Numbered from the stretch's first letter, positions 1 to 12,631 are shown. The stretch: DNA of 64,000 bases from Gordionus sp. m RMFG-2023 (GCF_954871325.1 NC_088776.1:39356508-39420507); one strand, 5' to 3'. The notes: a model not told the origin generated them from the sequence alone. Numbers and translations: made by a program.

Positions 1-856
1 TTTGCTCATATACTGTTAAGATTATTAATTTAATATTGCATTTGCTCATTTATAATTAAATTTGGCTATTTACTATTAAATTCTCTCTTTTGACACTTTA
101 AGGTGAAATACCAAAAATGGACATTTACTAATACCAAAATTATCTGTAAATTTATCAAATATAAATTCTAAACATAATTTTATGCCCAAAACTGTATTTA
201 TAAATTATAAAATATATATAACCGGCGTATCAAGTGCTGAGAAAATGTTTGAGCTAAAATTATGTTTCGCCTGGAATTAGCAAACGGTTAAAAATAGAGC
301 TATTACTATTAGGAATCACTATAAAATAAATAAAATGTGCTTAAAATAATTTAAACAAAAATATAAATTTTTTGAGAATTTAAAAAATATAGAAATTTAT
401 GCCTAAGTTTTAATATATAAATTATTCAAAAAAAAAAATTCAAATGTATAGATTAATACACAAAAATATTCTTTAGAAAAAATGCATAGTATAAATCGCT
501 AAGTGACAAAAAAATATGCAATCTCCTTTGTGATTGAGCTAATTTTTTAAATAATTTTATCAGCATATTTGGTAGTGTTGTTTAAAACCTCGATTAGGTG
601 ATTTAAAAAAAATTGTTAGATTCAGAATTATAAATCTAATATAAAAAAATTTTTAAATCTTCTAAAAATAAATATCAAAAAATTAAAGTAAAAAAGTTCA
701 ATTTATTTTTTATTATTAAATATGAATGAATAAAAATTACCATAAAATAAGTAAAATTTTAAAATTGTGGGAATATCATTAAAATAATAATTAGACAATT
801 TAAATAGACATCGATTCTCTCCTTTTTAAGATTTACCTATTATAACTCGGTTATGA
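1..856. other. AT-rich DNA, no gene seen
   Basis: No open frame, RNA gene or transposon end is convincing here. A short stretch near 573-600 resembles one end of the TTGTTAAA-type hAT MITE found elsewhere in the window, but it has no partner end. Confidence 0.5.
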
Positions 857-1093
857 TTACTGCTCAGAAAATTTTGATTCTACACCTTGATAAAAAATAT
901 AATTCTGTCTCTTATAAAAACGTGTGAGTTTTTTAGTTTTTAACAAATCAAAAAAGGAAGAAGATGGAATAATGTTTTCGATGTTAAAATAAAAGTTGTA
1001 GGAAACAATGGAGTAAATTTGCTCTGGATATTCTACTTGATTTATAACTCGAATCTCTTTTTTAATAAATGATGAGTGTACGATATAAACCAC
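857..1093 (-). CDS. Possible exon or short ORF, function unknown
   Basis: A 78-codon open frame on the minus strand. Its composition is balanced (Tyr, Phe, Ser, Gln, Val) and less repetitive than the chance ORFs around it. It opens MVYIVHSS and ends with GVESKFSEQ. There is no signal peptide or clear membrane segment. The order 'VYIVHSS ... EYP ... FFDLL ... RFYKRQ' reminded me faintly of Mediator subunit 20. That is only a weak guess from memory and I do not assign it. No neighbouring exon on the same strand was recognised. It could equally be a chance frame in AT-rich DNA. Confidence 0.2.
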   Translation of the reverse strand: MVYIVHSSFIKKEIRVINQVEYPEQIYSIVSYNFYFNIENIIPSSSFFDLLKTKKLTRFYKRQNYIFYQGVESKFSEQ

Positions 1094-4000
1094 ATGTAAT
1101 CATTTTTTTAGCATATTTGTATTTAGTTCAGTATGCAGCAAATAACGATTCTATAAGATTTTTTTTAAAATATATTTGGCTCTTATTTATAATATGAATC
1201 GCAATGATTGATAAAAATTCTATAAATATTTTATAATTTTGAATATACTTTCAGTTAGGTCAATACAAATATAATTGAATATTCGCTTAAAGCCTATATA
1301 ATTTGAAGACATTAGGCATCAGAAAAAATACAGTTTAAATATAAACTGTCGCTCAATTTATTATAAATATTTTCAGTAATGACAAAAATATTCAAATTTG
1401 AAACGAGAGAAGAAAAATAAACGAAACTGATTGAGATTCAATAGGAATTCATTTAGCTAGAAATAACAGTTATTTGGGTTAATAAAGCAATATTAGATAT
1501 GGATATGGTGCTCAACATCTCCCTTAAATTATATTCGAGCATATCTTTACCAAGATTGATTGTTTAAGCTCTTATATATGGCGTAAATAATTTTATTCAA
1601 ATAAAAGGAATAATTCAAGATAAGAGAAAAATAATATACCTGTTGTTAATGAATACATTTCTCTTTTTCACTAATTATCATCAGATATTTTATAAAAATA
1701 AAATTATTTTTAATTAATTAAAAATTCATAACATCATTATTTGTTGATAAGAGTATGAATGATATATTTCTTTGACCAACTGAATCAAAATGAAGGAATA
1801 AATTCTCTCAAATTATTATAATATATTTATATATAATAGAGGATACTTCTTCTTTAAAAAAAATAAATAAAATAAATCAATTCCACTTTTGTTTTTAAAA
1901 TTGTTTTATTTTAGAAACTGTATTTATCATATTACATATTACATGTAACATCAATTTATCAGATATTTTTTTTTGTATATTAATACAATTTTTTTTCATA
2001 TAATAAAAAAATTATAGATTTGGTTTTTAGTTTTATTTATTTAAAAATATTATCCATTTACAAAAGATGAAATTTTAAGATAACAAAAAAAAATGTACAA
2101 AAAATTGATCTATATTATTAGGAGAAGAAGGGGGGGATCAAAAACCTATAACTACTTCTACTTTTTTCCCTATTCTTATCTAATATTCATAAAATGGTCT
2201 TTGCATAATGGACATGGTTTAAAGTCATTTTATATATTTATTTCGATTCCTGCTATAGCTATGGAACACCGTATAGTAATTTATTTAACAAAACGCCTAA
2301 ATTTTAATAAACCATTTTAAATCTAAATTAGCCTTAGCCCACATCTTTCTATCCTTTTAACCCTTTTATATTTCTCAAACTAACGTGTCCAAGAGATTGG
2401 TTTCAGAATTTTTCTGTTCCAGGCCGATGATCGACTCCGGGTCAAAATGGTTCTCTACGCCTCCTCAGTTTAGGCCTCTAACCTTCTGAATCACAGCTGC
2501 TTTTTAAAAAGCGATGATTATAGTATTCAATGATAATTCACCAAATATTATGAGAGATTTACGAAAAAATATTTTTATTATGATACGAAACTCGTCTTCT
2601 CTTATTAGTCTTATGATTCTTATAATCTAAAGAATCATTTAGACATTCTCAAAAAAATGTATTCCTCAAAGAGAAAATATTTCATGCCTAATGCGCTTGC
2701 CCACGCTTTTGTTCCTTCGCATAGAAGCCACTGTTTTTATTTTTAATTATATGGTTATATTATATACAAAAATTATTTTAGCAAAATATAACTTCGTTAT
2801 ATTTTTTCTCAGAAAATTGAGTATCGATCAATATTCAACACCTTAGCTAATAAAAATTGATTTGATTATACAATTTATTCAAATATTATAATACTATATT
2901 AATTTCTGTGTGCAGTGCATGTATAAAACATTTTTCTTGGTTAAGAAAACAACTACATAAATAGTATAACTATATTGATTTATATTCTATTTAATTTATA
3001 TGTAAATATAGAGCACATACAATATTGTCTTAATTTTTTTACTTATATAATTGTCAATGAAAAAATGCAAAGTTGAGCAAGGGTTCAAAACCTTGATTAA
3101 AATATCCCTGCAACCTACAATGATATCTATTAATCTAAAGTGTATCAGTTCTAAATTAGGCATGAGTGGGAGGTTCGCAGGATCAGAATGTTTAATTTTA
3201 ATTTGAGAACGCCTAAAATATTTTATATTTGAGTAAATAAAAGCTGCTTAATACATAAATTCCTAAATACCAAATTTTCTTAAGTATAAATAATATTTAA
3301 TTAAAACCACTTTTAACAAGTTCATCGTTCGATTCTATCCACTTCTTCCAAGATATATGAATATGAATAGTTTACAGCACTCTCTAATCTTTACATTAGT
3401 AATTTGTATCTCAGATGGACAATTGAGACCTGCTAAAGTGGGTGCGATACTATACAAATGTACTTTTGCGTTAAATGTAATTTGCTAGTAGGATAGGCAA
3501 TATCTATATAGTCAAGAGTGGCATTAGTGTCATGCTGATTCAAATCACATAACCATCCGAGCAGCTTTCAAGTACCCGGTCTAGCTCATTTATCTATTCC
3601 CAGGAAATGGTTAATTCTAACAACAATCCCGTTGGCATCAAGATAATCATTAATTTGAGACTATTTAATAATTTCCCTTAAAATTATCAATACTAGCCCG
3701 CTCATTTTAGAAAAAATAAATAAAAATACAAAAATTAAAATTAAAATACTTTTTTTATTTAATCACTTTTATAACTTTATAAAAATAAAATGTTAGAAAA
3801 TCAAAAAAAAAAATCTTTAATATTATTCTACTTATTTTTAAAAAAAGATAACATGATCAAAAATTATTAATCTCCGATATTGAGATGAGGCATTAAGATG
3901 TACTAAATTATAAGAAGCTAGACCCGAAATGTAATGTATATTATTGTCGAATAGTATTAAATTTTATTATTCAAAAAAATCCATTCTTCGATCATTGAAA

Positions 4001-5100
4001 TCACAAATAAAAATGCTTGGCAAAGTTTATAACACAAATGCTAATATTAATGGGATACATAATTTTATTTCATTCCTATACCCTATGGACATTTAATTTT
4101 CTAGATATAAAAATATATATTTTAGAAATGATAGGAAAAAATTCCAATTCGTTATAAATTCAACAAAGCGGAAAATATTTTTCATAATGTAAATAAGATA
4201 TTATTATAATGAATATTATATAAAAATAAATAAAAATTACGAGAAGATATTATAATATAATTGATAATAAAGTTTATTAAATCACTGCCCGGTGTAACGT
4301 TGTAGAAGTATCCTATCTAATAAAGTAATCCAGTAGCTTATTTTTACAGGATTAATAAATATTCGCTTAACCCATTAAGGACTGATTATATAAGCAGTCA
4401 TCAAATTATTAATCTCAGGGTCAATACTCATTACCACCTTTTAACCATCATTTTTGAAAAATAAATAAGAACTTTCACAGGTCTCTAAAAATACTAGTTG
4501 CTTTATTGCAACATCAGGAAAATATGAGGTCAAAATTAGTAAATTTCTGAATTTTGGTGTAATTAAAATTTACACAAAATAAAAATTACCTACTTGAAAT
4601 CTTTTTCCATATATGTTATGCACCGTAAATTATCATATTCAAGTGGGTGAGAAAGGGATATATTTTCCAAAAATAATAATTTTGAAAAATAATTAAGATT
4701 CTAACACCAGGGACGGAATCATAAAAGCCGCTCAAATTCAAGCGACTCAAGGGTGGTATGAGTCGATTCACGAGCCTTATTCCTGAGGCAATTTGGCACT
4801 TAAAATATTTTGCTCACTGCCTGGTATGCAATAAAAGCGTATAGCAAATTATTTATTGACAATTTTCTGCCTAACCACTCCACCAAAAAATAATATTTAA
4901 ATTCATTTTTTTTTATCTTGATGTTCAATGTGGGTAAAAAGAAGATTGGAGAAAGGGAGACACGGGTAAAACTCAGTATTTTGTATTTTCACTCTGTAAA
5001 TTAAAAACAAATTGAAAACAAAACAAATTTTATAAAAATATTTAGCCATCCCTCACCTAAAATCTTTTTTAATAAACGTAGCTCTCTACATATAATAGTA
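1094..5100. other. Long AT-rich stretch, mostly featureless
   Basis: No gene can be supported. Slightly GC-richer islands lie near 2330-2510, 3380-3660 and 4690-4830. The island at 4703 begins with CAGGGACGGA, which looks like a hAT-type end, but I found no partner. The open frame at 2093-2320 is Phe/Tyr/Ile-rich and looks like chance. Confidence 0.5.
3384..3662 (-). pseudogene. Coding-like remnant, unassigned
   Basis: The minus-strand translation has pieces with ordinary protein composition, such as NDYLDANGIVVRINHFLGI and TNATLDYIDIAYPTSKLHL. They are split by stops and lie in an island that is GC-richer than its surroundings. This looks like the remains of a mobile-element gene rather than a host exon. 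The family was not recognised. Confidence 0.25.
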
Positions 5101-5139
5101 AAAGCGCTATTATAATTATGTGAAGTCAAGGGTAAAATG

Positions 5140-5560
5140 ATAAAACTTCAAAAATCTTCAAAGATCCTAGCTCTTTTGAAGATCAATAAATATATTTTAT
5201 TGTAAAAAAAATTTTGAACTAAATAAAAAATGATTTTTGTAAAAAAAATTCTTCTATGATTTTGAGTCTTTTTTGATGATATAAAACATTTTTTTCTAAA
5301 ATTTTTTTGAGCAACTATTTTATGATATTAAAATAATTTTTGTAGTAAAACATTTTATTTTATTTTTTGATCTTAAAATAATATTTTTTAAACAATTTTA
5401 AGTTGTAATTGTCATAATACCCATTGTATATTTTTTTAATATTTGGAATAAGTAATAATGATTATTTTAAAAATGTTCTGTCATAAATGTTTAATATTTG
5501 TGTAAACTATAAGGTGATAATTGTGATAATCTCAAAACCTTTAGAAGTAAATTTAGTTAA
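5140..5560. repeat. Left arm of a long inverted repeat
   Basis: About 400 bp, rich in runs of A and T. It matches the reverse complement of 8400-8730; both contain the blocks 'AATCATAGAAGA' and 'TTTGATCTTAAAATAAT' with small changes. The arms enclose about 2.8 kb holding a satellite, a MITE-like unit and a hAT fragment. This may be a large foldback transposon later invaded by others. Neither end has a resolved target duplication. Confidence 0.5.
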
Positions 5561-6670
5561 TTAAGTTTTAGGGTTGCATTGGTTCGATGAAAAAATTAAT
5601 TTATTCTTGTTCAAATAACCATAATAATAATCCCAAATATATAAAATCATCTCCTTATGTACAAAAAGAAAATAAAAAATATGTAATTAGAATATGAAGT
5701 AAAATAAATGATGACCTTAACTGAAATATTCTGTTTCAAACTGTTTTTGAAAGTAAGATGAAATATATAAAAACCTATAATAATTATTTAGTTTTAAATG
5801 CCTTCTTAAATAATATAAAGTAAAATGAAATATAAACACTTATAATAATTATTTAGTTTTGAAACGAGGACTCCCACTGATCTGATCTTACCACTTCTTA
5901 AATAATATAAAGTAAAATGGAATAAAAAATAAGTTTTTTGAATAAAATAAATGATAAAATATTTTATATAATAAAAACTAACAAAGATTTTTTAACAGTT
6001 AAAATAGGCTTGAATAAATATTCTAATTCGAGTTGGTTTCAGTGATTATAATGCATATTAAAGTAACAGTTGGCATAATATTTTTAAATTAAAAATAGGC
6101 AAAATCATTATTTTAAACATTTTTTGACACAATGTATTAATATCAATGTAAACTATAAAAATGACAATTGTCATAATACTCATCTCAGAACCTTTAGAAA
6201 TAATTTTATTTAAAATAGGCTAGAATGAATATTTTGAGCATTTTTCGAGATGGTTTCGGTGATTATAAAACACAAAAAAGTAAAGGTGACAATTGTCATA
6301 ATATACATCTCATAACCTTTAGAAATGATTTTAGTAAAACCTAGAATAAATATTTTGAGCATGTTTCATATAATTTCAATGATAATATACCATATGTAGT
6401 GGTGACAATTGTCATAATACTTATTTCACATATTTTATTTTTTAATTAAAAATAAGTAAAAATGATAATTTTAAACATTTTTTGTCATAATTTATATGTA
6501 TTGATATTTAAAGTATACCAGAAAAGTGATAATTGTCATAATATTCACAAAACCTTTTTAAATAATTTTTGTTAAAATAGTCTAGAATAAATATTTTGAG
6601 CATGTTTATAGTCGGTTTCATTGATTGATATTAAACTATAAAGAAGAAAATTGTCATAATATTAATTCCC
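5400..6670. repeat. Degenerate satellite with GACAATTGTC core
   Basis: The motif TGACAATTGTCATAATA recurs in diverged form near 5405, 5516, 6160, 6287, 6400, 6527 and 6645. The later copies are 113 to 127 bp apart. Each is followed by shared text such as CTCA-AACCTTTAGAAAT and AGAATAAATATTTTGAGCA. The core is a perfect palindrome, GACAATTGTC. Units are diverged, so the array is old. It overlaps the left arm of the long inverted repeat. Confidence 0.65.
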
Positions 6671-6806
6671 ATTATTTTTAATTTGGATTAACATTTTTAT
6701 ATTTTGGAAATCACTTAATCTTTTGTGTTGATAATACTATTATATAAGTTAAAATATTTATCTGCATGGAGTTCAACTAGAAAGATGCATCAATATCATA
6801 ATAGGG

Positions 6807-7470
6807 GAGACCGGGGTTAATGTTTGATAGGTAGCAATGTTAATGCGAATAACTTTTAAACCCTTGAGCATACATTAAATTTAGTATGAAGTATATCTAA
6901 TTTCTTACCTATGTTTATCTTTTGAAAAACCTTCCTGATTTGCCGTATTTTGCTAAAAAAAAAATCGTTTACCCAAAAATTATAAAAATCATCCTCTAGT
7001 TTATTTTGCTTTTAGCAAAATATATTAAGGCTTATAATTTAAGATTTTCTCATAGATGTTCCTTAAAGTCATAGTTTAAAATAAATATATGTACAAAATA
7101 TTACAATAACAAATTAAATACTTTTAGAAATATGAATTTTTAAAATATCCGTTTGGGTAAAATCTTGAAAAAAATGCGAATAAAAATCTCAATATGGCGA
7201 ATTTTAACGAGATTTATTTTAAAATATTAAATAAACAAAATTTATTTATTTTGTAAAAAAAATTTTGAGCATATCATAGGTAAAAATGAAATAAATACAT
7301 TTTAAATGTGATTAAAATTTTTTTTAATAACCTTACATTCAGCCACTTTTTTCTGTGCCATTTAAATATTTTTAATTACTTTTGATTTATCAATCTTAAT
7401 TTTTTACTTTAATCAGACGGGAACATTTTAATCGTTTTACCCATAAAAACTTTACCCCAGAGTGATATAT
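6807..7470. mobile_element. MITE-like element with GGGGAGACC ends
   Basis: The left end reads TAGGGGAGACCGGGGTTAA, almost the same as the end of the element at 52612-53691. A weak inverted partner lies near 7425-7465 (TTTACCCCAGAGTGA). No coding sequence is visible inside. It is probably a decayed, non-autonomous member of the same family. The right border is uncertain. Confidence 0.4.
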
Positions 7471-7899
7471 ATTATACTAATCGTTATTGTGTGATTAGAA
7501 GCAATGGATAAGATTTCTAAACCCATCCTAGATACTATTTCTGGAATAGTACTATCTTATGATAAAAAATCTTATAGATAATAAAGATTTTTATGTTAAA
7601 ATGGGTCAGTTATACCCAGAAACTTTAATTTGTTGGGATTTATGGGATATAAGATTGGGCACATCTGGCCTACTACCATTATACATATTCACTACAAAAT
7701 TACAAAAAAAAAAGTAATTGTGATTTTTTGCGTCTTGGTTAAATGGAGTTAGAAGAAATGGATAGTAAGTTGTCTAAAATATGTGCACATAAGAGATAGT
7801 TTTCTATTTCAAAATGATGCTTTTAGAAGCACCATATATATGGATTTAAGATTTTATTATGTGGAAAATATCTTTCGGAAGATGATAAAATATTGCCCA

Positions 7900-8330
7900 G
7901 GGTAAATTAATAAACTTATAATATGCATCTTTTTTATTTTAGGAACATACCCTGAAACATTTGCAAGTCGTTGACCCTTATGCAGACTCCAACCATAATT
8001 TTGCCTCCCATAAAGGACTTGACCTCTACATCGAGCTATTGCAAAAAGGCGCCTGTTTACTATGAACTAGGGAATAGCGATATCATGCTTAAAATAAAAT
8101 CTCTATTATACCACAAAAGAATGCCATCTAACCAAGATATTTTGAAATAATGGCTTTCAAAAAAATATTTCAAAAAAACATCAACGTCGCTTCTTAGGTC
8201 TCAGTTGAGAGATCATTTAGTATATACGCACTAACTGTAACTTCTCTAAGAATACGATTAGATAAGTATACACTGGATGGTATTTTGATTATAAAGCTAA
8301 ATCGCACATTGTTAAATTTATGATGTTTTA
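7900..8330 (+). pseudogene. hAT transposase, C-terminal fragment
   Basis: The plus-strand frame from about 8198 reads VSVERSFSIYALTVTSLRIR followed by LDKYTLDGILIIKLNRTLLN. This is the hAT dimerisation block (V/A-SVERSFS, then a helix with R-x-R-L and a G-x-x-I/L-I/L-K-LN motif). Upstream, about 7960-8040 gives protein-like text (LQVVDPYADSN) out of frame with it, so at least one frameshift separates the pieces. The catalytic core was not seen. It lies inside the long inverted repeat. Confidence 0.6.
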
Positions 8331-8399
8331 AATTATTATTTATATAATCTATTTTATTCAAAAAATGTTTAAAATAATTATTTTTGCATATATTTAATT

Positions 8400-8790
8400 A
8401 AAAAAATATTTGAAATGAATATTATGAGAATTCTGAAACCATCTCGAAGCATTATGACAAATCATTTTTAAAATAATCATTAATACTTATATGACAATTC
8501 TCATATTTAAAACTTAAAATTATTTTAGAAAAATATTTTTTTAAGACCAAAAAATAAAAGATTTTACCTCAATAATTTTTTTTTTTTTTAAATTACAAAA
8601 TATTTGCTCAAAATAATTTTAGATCAAAAATGTCATCAATTAAGATTTAATCACAAAAGATTTTATTATATTATAAATTCTCAAAATATTTGTTCAAAAT
8701 CATAGAAGATTTTTTACAAATTTCATTTTGCTCTTTGAGCATGCTCAGAATTTTTTTGTTTTGCTCAAAATTTTGGGCGAAAAAAATTTT
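8400..8790. repeat. Right arm of the long inverted repeat
   Basis: Inverted partner of 5140-5560. The outer part carries GGGCGAAAAAAATTTTC after TTTGAGCATGCTCAGAAT. A related end, TTTCGCCCTAAATTTTGAG, begins at about 41775, so this end sequence exists in at least two places in the window. Confidence 0.5.
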
Positions 8791-8994
8791 CAATTTTGTT
8801 GTTTATTATTTTTAATTATTATAAACTAACTAGTTGATAACCCATCAAGAATGACGGGAATAAAAAAATCATGAACTATTACAGGAAAATTTTTTTTGAG
8901 AACATTCAGTGAATTTTCTAAAATTTGGAAGTAAATTCCATTAAATAAGGAGATTGAAAGTATTTCTTTTTTCCATTATCTATATAAAAATAGC

Positions 8995-9400
8995 TGGTAG
9001 TAATTGAGGTATCGTTAATAGCCTGGATAACCTGATCAAACGCATGTCACACTGTAAAACATTTGGATTGGCTAACATTACCATTGCGACATCTGCTTCT
9101 ATTATTGGGTCATATAAATTAGATTGAGTGATAGGGTCAGGAGATGGAAGATTAAAATCGTTGCAATTGAACCCAGGACAATCTACACAGGTTAGAAGTA
9201 TGGAGGATATTTTTGTGGTAGCTAAGGGTAAGACATTTTTTTGTTGTCCTCTAAGATAGTGTAGTAGAGTATTATAAAGATATGTCGTCTTACCTGATCC
9301 ACCAGGAGCATCTATATAGAAAAATCTGATAGTAATTGAGGTATCGGCAATAGCCAGGATAACCTGATCAAAAGCATGTCGCTGTAAAACATTAACTCCT
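8995..9400 (-). pseudogene. Pif1-like helicase piece, Helitron type
   Basis: The minus strand translates to LQRHAFDQVILAIA, then FFYIDAPGGSGKTTYLYNTL with a P-loop (GGSGKT), then LLHYLRGQQKNVLPLA and later PDPITQSNLYDPIIEADVA. This is the start of the SF1 Pif1 helicase domain as found in the Rep-Hel protein of Helitron rolling-circle transposons, where the usual text is D-x-PGGTGKTFLYNxLLxxLR. Only the N-terminal part of the helicase is present; no Rep domain or Helitron 3' hairpin was found. A 60-bp block (TTTTACAG...CATGCGTTTGATCAGG and variant) is present on both sides of the piece (8997-9060 and 9329-9388) in the same orientation, so the helicase start is partly duplicated. Confidence 0.65.
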
Positions 9401-9573
9401 TACATAAAATTTTATGAAAAATATACGTTCACCATCGCAAAATATGGTAGTAAAAATTTTTTTTTATCTAAACCACAATATGGGTACTTTGCAAATAGTT
9501 TAAAATACCTATTTATCAATATCTTCCCATGCCAGAAAATTAACCTTCCTCACTAATCCTAAGTACTTATTAT

Positions 9574-10590
9574 AAATTAGATTTAACAAATAAATTTAAA
9601 TTATATTTAGCCAATTGAAAAATAAACATTTATCTCATATTACCACCCCAAAATATGCCAGTATAAAAATTTTATCTCAAACAATATTTGAACTCGAAAA
9701 GATATACAATACCAATTTATCAATATCTACCTACATTTTTAAATATTCTGTATCTTAAGAATCTCAAATAAATTAATAAAGTTTGCTTAGTTAATAAAGA
9801 AAATAATTAAACTAAATGCTGGGGCCTTTGGCAGATATACTATTATGTCCTGTTGTAATCATTTCGTTATTAATATCAACATGTGAAATACAGTTTGAGT
9901 ATGGGTCAGTTGAGACTTTAAAATTATTTTCTGATAACCAGAGGTAAGCTCAAACATGATTTAAATCTTGTGCCAACCTGGTGGTGATTTATTCTGTAAT
10001 AATATCTATAAAAATTAAACATCTTTTTAATTACTGTCTCCTATATTTTGGGGCCTTTGGCAGATGTAATATTATGTCCTGTTGTAATCATAAATTAGAT
10101 TTAACAAATAAATTTAAATTATATTTAGCCAATTGAAAAATAAAAATTTATATCATATTACCACCTCAAAATATGCCAGTATAAAAATTTTATCTCAAAC
10201 AATATTTGAACTCTGGAAATGACATACAATACCAATTTATCAATATCTACCTATATTTTTAAATATACTGTATCTTAAGAATCTCAAATAAATAAATAAA
10301 GTTTGCTTAGTTAATTATGCTGGGGCCTTTGGCAGATATACTGTTATGTCCTGTTGTAATCATTTCGTTATTAATATCAACATGTGAAATGCAGATTGAG
10401 TATGGGTCAGTTGAGACTTTAAAATTATTTTCTGATAACCAGAGGTAAGCTCAAACATGATTTAAATCTTGTGCCAACCTGATGGTGATTTATTCTGTAA
10501 TAATATCTATAAAAATTAAACATCTTTTTAATTACTGTCTTTGGGGCCTTTGGCAGATGTACTATTATGTCCTGTTGTAATCATTTCGTT
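9574..10590. repeat. Two-copy tandem duplication of about 500 bp
   Basis: The block beginning AAATTAGATTTAACAAATAA occurs at 9574 and at 10092. The 16-mer GGGGCCTTTGGCAGAT occurs at 9821, about 10051, 10322 and about 10544. The copies differ by small changes. Each copy contains, on the minus strand, the same short protein-like text (AQDLNHV, then AYLWLSENNFKVSTDPYS, then INNEMITTGHNSISAKGPS) with a stop between the first two parts. The family of this coding trace is not recognised. Its position next to a helicase piece would fit a Helitron, but that is inference. Confidence 0.65.
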
Positions 10591-10770
10591 ACGATTTTTT
10601 TAATGAAAATAAAAAATGGTTGATTTTAAAATTAAATAAAATAAATAACTATAAACCAATAAAATATGAGCTTAATAAGCCAATAAAAATAAAGATTAAT
10701 AAACCAAGAAAAATAAAATTGCATAAACAATAACATATATAAGAAAGATTATACTACAAAATTTAATATA

Positions 10771-10842
10771 GAAGGTGGCTGAGTGGGAAGAACGTTTGCA
10801 TTTAAAATGTTAAGTCATGGGTTCGAATCCCGTTATGTACAT
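10771..10842 (+). tRNA. tRNA-Leu-like sequence, probably a SINE head or pseudogene
   Basis: The segment contains an A-box-like TGGCTGAGTGGGAAGA and a good B box, GGTTCGAATCC, spaced as in tRNA. The middle, TTTGCATTTAAAATGTTAA, resembles the anticodon arm of tRNA-Leu(UAA). The acceptor ends do not pair (GAAGGTG against GTTATGTAC), so it is unlikely to make a working tRNA. An AT-rich tail with short tandem repeats follows directly, as in tRNA-derived SINEs. It is a SINE head or a decayed tRNA gene. Confidence 0.45.
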
Positions 10843-10895
10843 AAAATTTTCTTAAAATTTAACATTAGAGAGATATAGTCTCCATCGATTTATTT

Positions 10896-10990
10896 AACAT
10901 TAAGAAGATAGGGAAGTTGATAGGAAAAATAAAAATTAACATTAAGAAGATAGGAAAGTTGATAAGAAAAATAAAAATTAACATTAAGGA
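10896..10990. repeat. 43-bp tandem repeat, about two copies
   Basis: The unit starts AACATTAAGAAGATAGG and continues AAGTTGATAGGAAAAATAAA. Two full copies and a partial third follow the tRNA-like segment, and may be its tail. Confidence 0.6.
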
Positions 10991-11990
10991 TATACGAAAA
11001 CGTTCATTTCTTGATTACGGTGATTATATATATAGATTTTTACAATAGGGCATGGAAAAAAATTATTAAAATTAGTGTTATGTGTATCGTGTTAGCGTGG
11101 AGTCCTTTTGTATAATAAGAATATTTATTTGTGATTATATGATTTTTTGCGCATGCGCATTCATTCTTGTGATATATTATAAAAAAAATTGCTATTTTTA
11201 AATTAGATTATTTTTCTTGTTTATTATTATGCATTAATTAAATATATATATGTGTCGTATTGGGATAAGGAATCATGTGGGATTCAGAATCCCCACGTTT
11301 TATTCGGGATCTTTTTTTAAAAATATTTAAAAATATTCCGAATCCCCATAAATAAAAAATAAAATAATATAATTACTTTTTCTTCTCTTTTTTTGCGGCT
11401 GGCACCATATAATTAAAAGGCCAAAATAAGGGATTTAAAAAGAGAATTTAAAAAAAGTAAATAGTATAAAATTAAGGCATATAATGAATGAAAAGGGATG
11501 AGGTTAAGACTTTTGTTTTAAAAAATAAATTTATAAAAAATCAGAATTATGCAACAATTATTCAATGCAATATGGCATTTCATTGAACATTTAAGCAGGG
11601 ACCCGAACATTTATAACGGTTCAAGTATATAAAAAATTATAATGGTTTATTTTCATGGATGTAATATTGAGTTAGCCGTTTTTAAAAATCAATTATGAAT
11701 AAGGAAAAATACTATGTATCTTTAGGTTGAGCCAAATAAGGTCAGACACATTTAAAGATTGTTAAAACTAAATTATTTATAACAACGAACAAATTTTAAG
11801 TTGAGATTATCAAAATGTTTTTTTAAAAAAAAGGCTAAGGACCAATATATATTTTTATTTAGTAATTTTATATATTTTTACATATTTTTATATAGTTTTA
11901 ATATTTTAGTGTTTTATCATTTTTTAAAAATTATACCAATATCAATATTATTAAAATAAAATTTTAAAAAATAAAACAAATAACAATGGC

Positions 11991-12146
11991 AATATTTTGA
12001 AGTTTTGGAAACAGGAAAATTATTTCCCTTTTTTGAGAAAATTAGAGAATAAAATTTTGTCAGCCCTGGCAAATTCAGCTTCTAGTGAAAGGTTATTTTC
12101 TGTAGCCAATCGCTTATTAGAGGAAAGGCGTACACAATTGAAATAA
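11991..12146 (+). pseudogene. hAT transposase dimerisation domain fragment
   Basis: An open 51-codon stretch reads ILKFWKQENYFPFLRKLENK, then ILSALANSASSERLFSVANR, then LLEERRTQLK and a stop. W-K-x-x-x-x-x-F-P-x-L followed by A-x-SASSERLFS is the hallmark of the C-terminal dimerisation region of hAT transposases. Nothing of the catalytic core is readable upstream, so this is a C-terminal relic. It probably belongs to the family whose inverted end lies at 12410-12480, because hAT genes normally stop a few hundred bases before the element end. Confidence 0.75.
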
Positions 12147-12631
12147 AAAAAATAGACATTCTTCTTTTTCTAAGTAAAAATTTGGATTTATAATATATAT
12201 TTATTTTTTGTTATTATGGATTATGGAATTAAAGAAATAAATAGAATAAATTCAAAAAAGTGTAAAAAATTATAGCATTAAAATTTTGAAAAATTTAAAA
12301 ACACCGTGAATTTTCGGGCATGAAACAAAATATTGCCTTCGAGTATTTAATGATTTAAAGCATAAAAGTAATACATATTAAATATCTCTAAAAAATAAAA
12401 TTTTCTGGTGCCAGCCAGGCGGCAAAAAAATATAATTTAATTGTTTTTTAAAAAAAAAGATTCCGAATTCCCCTATTTTTTTTAAAAAAATTTATTTTTG
12501 TTATAAATATCTGAACCATAACCGTAACCGAACCGATATAATGATTTTTTGAAGGAGTAAAAAGAAACTTAATAAAAAAGGGTTAAACCGGTTTAGTTTT
12601 TATATTTTAGAAATGGAAATAATTTGAATAT

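Noticed and set aside
2093-2320. 75-codon open frame on the plus strand
   Set aside because: Rich in Tyr, Phe and Ile as expected of chance frames in AT-rich DNA; no motif and no splice context.
10771-10842. Functional tRNA-Leu gene
   Set aside because: The acceptor stem strands do not pair, although the A and B boxes are good.
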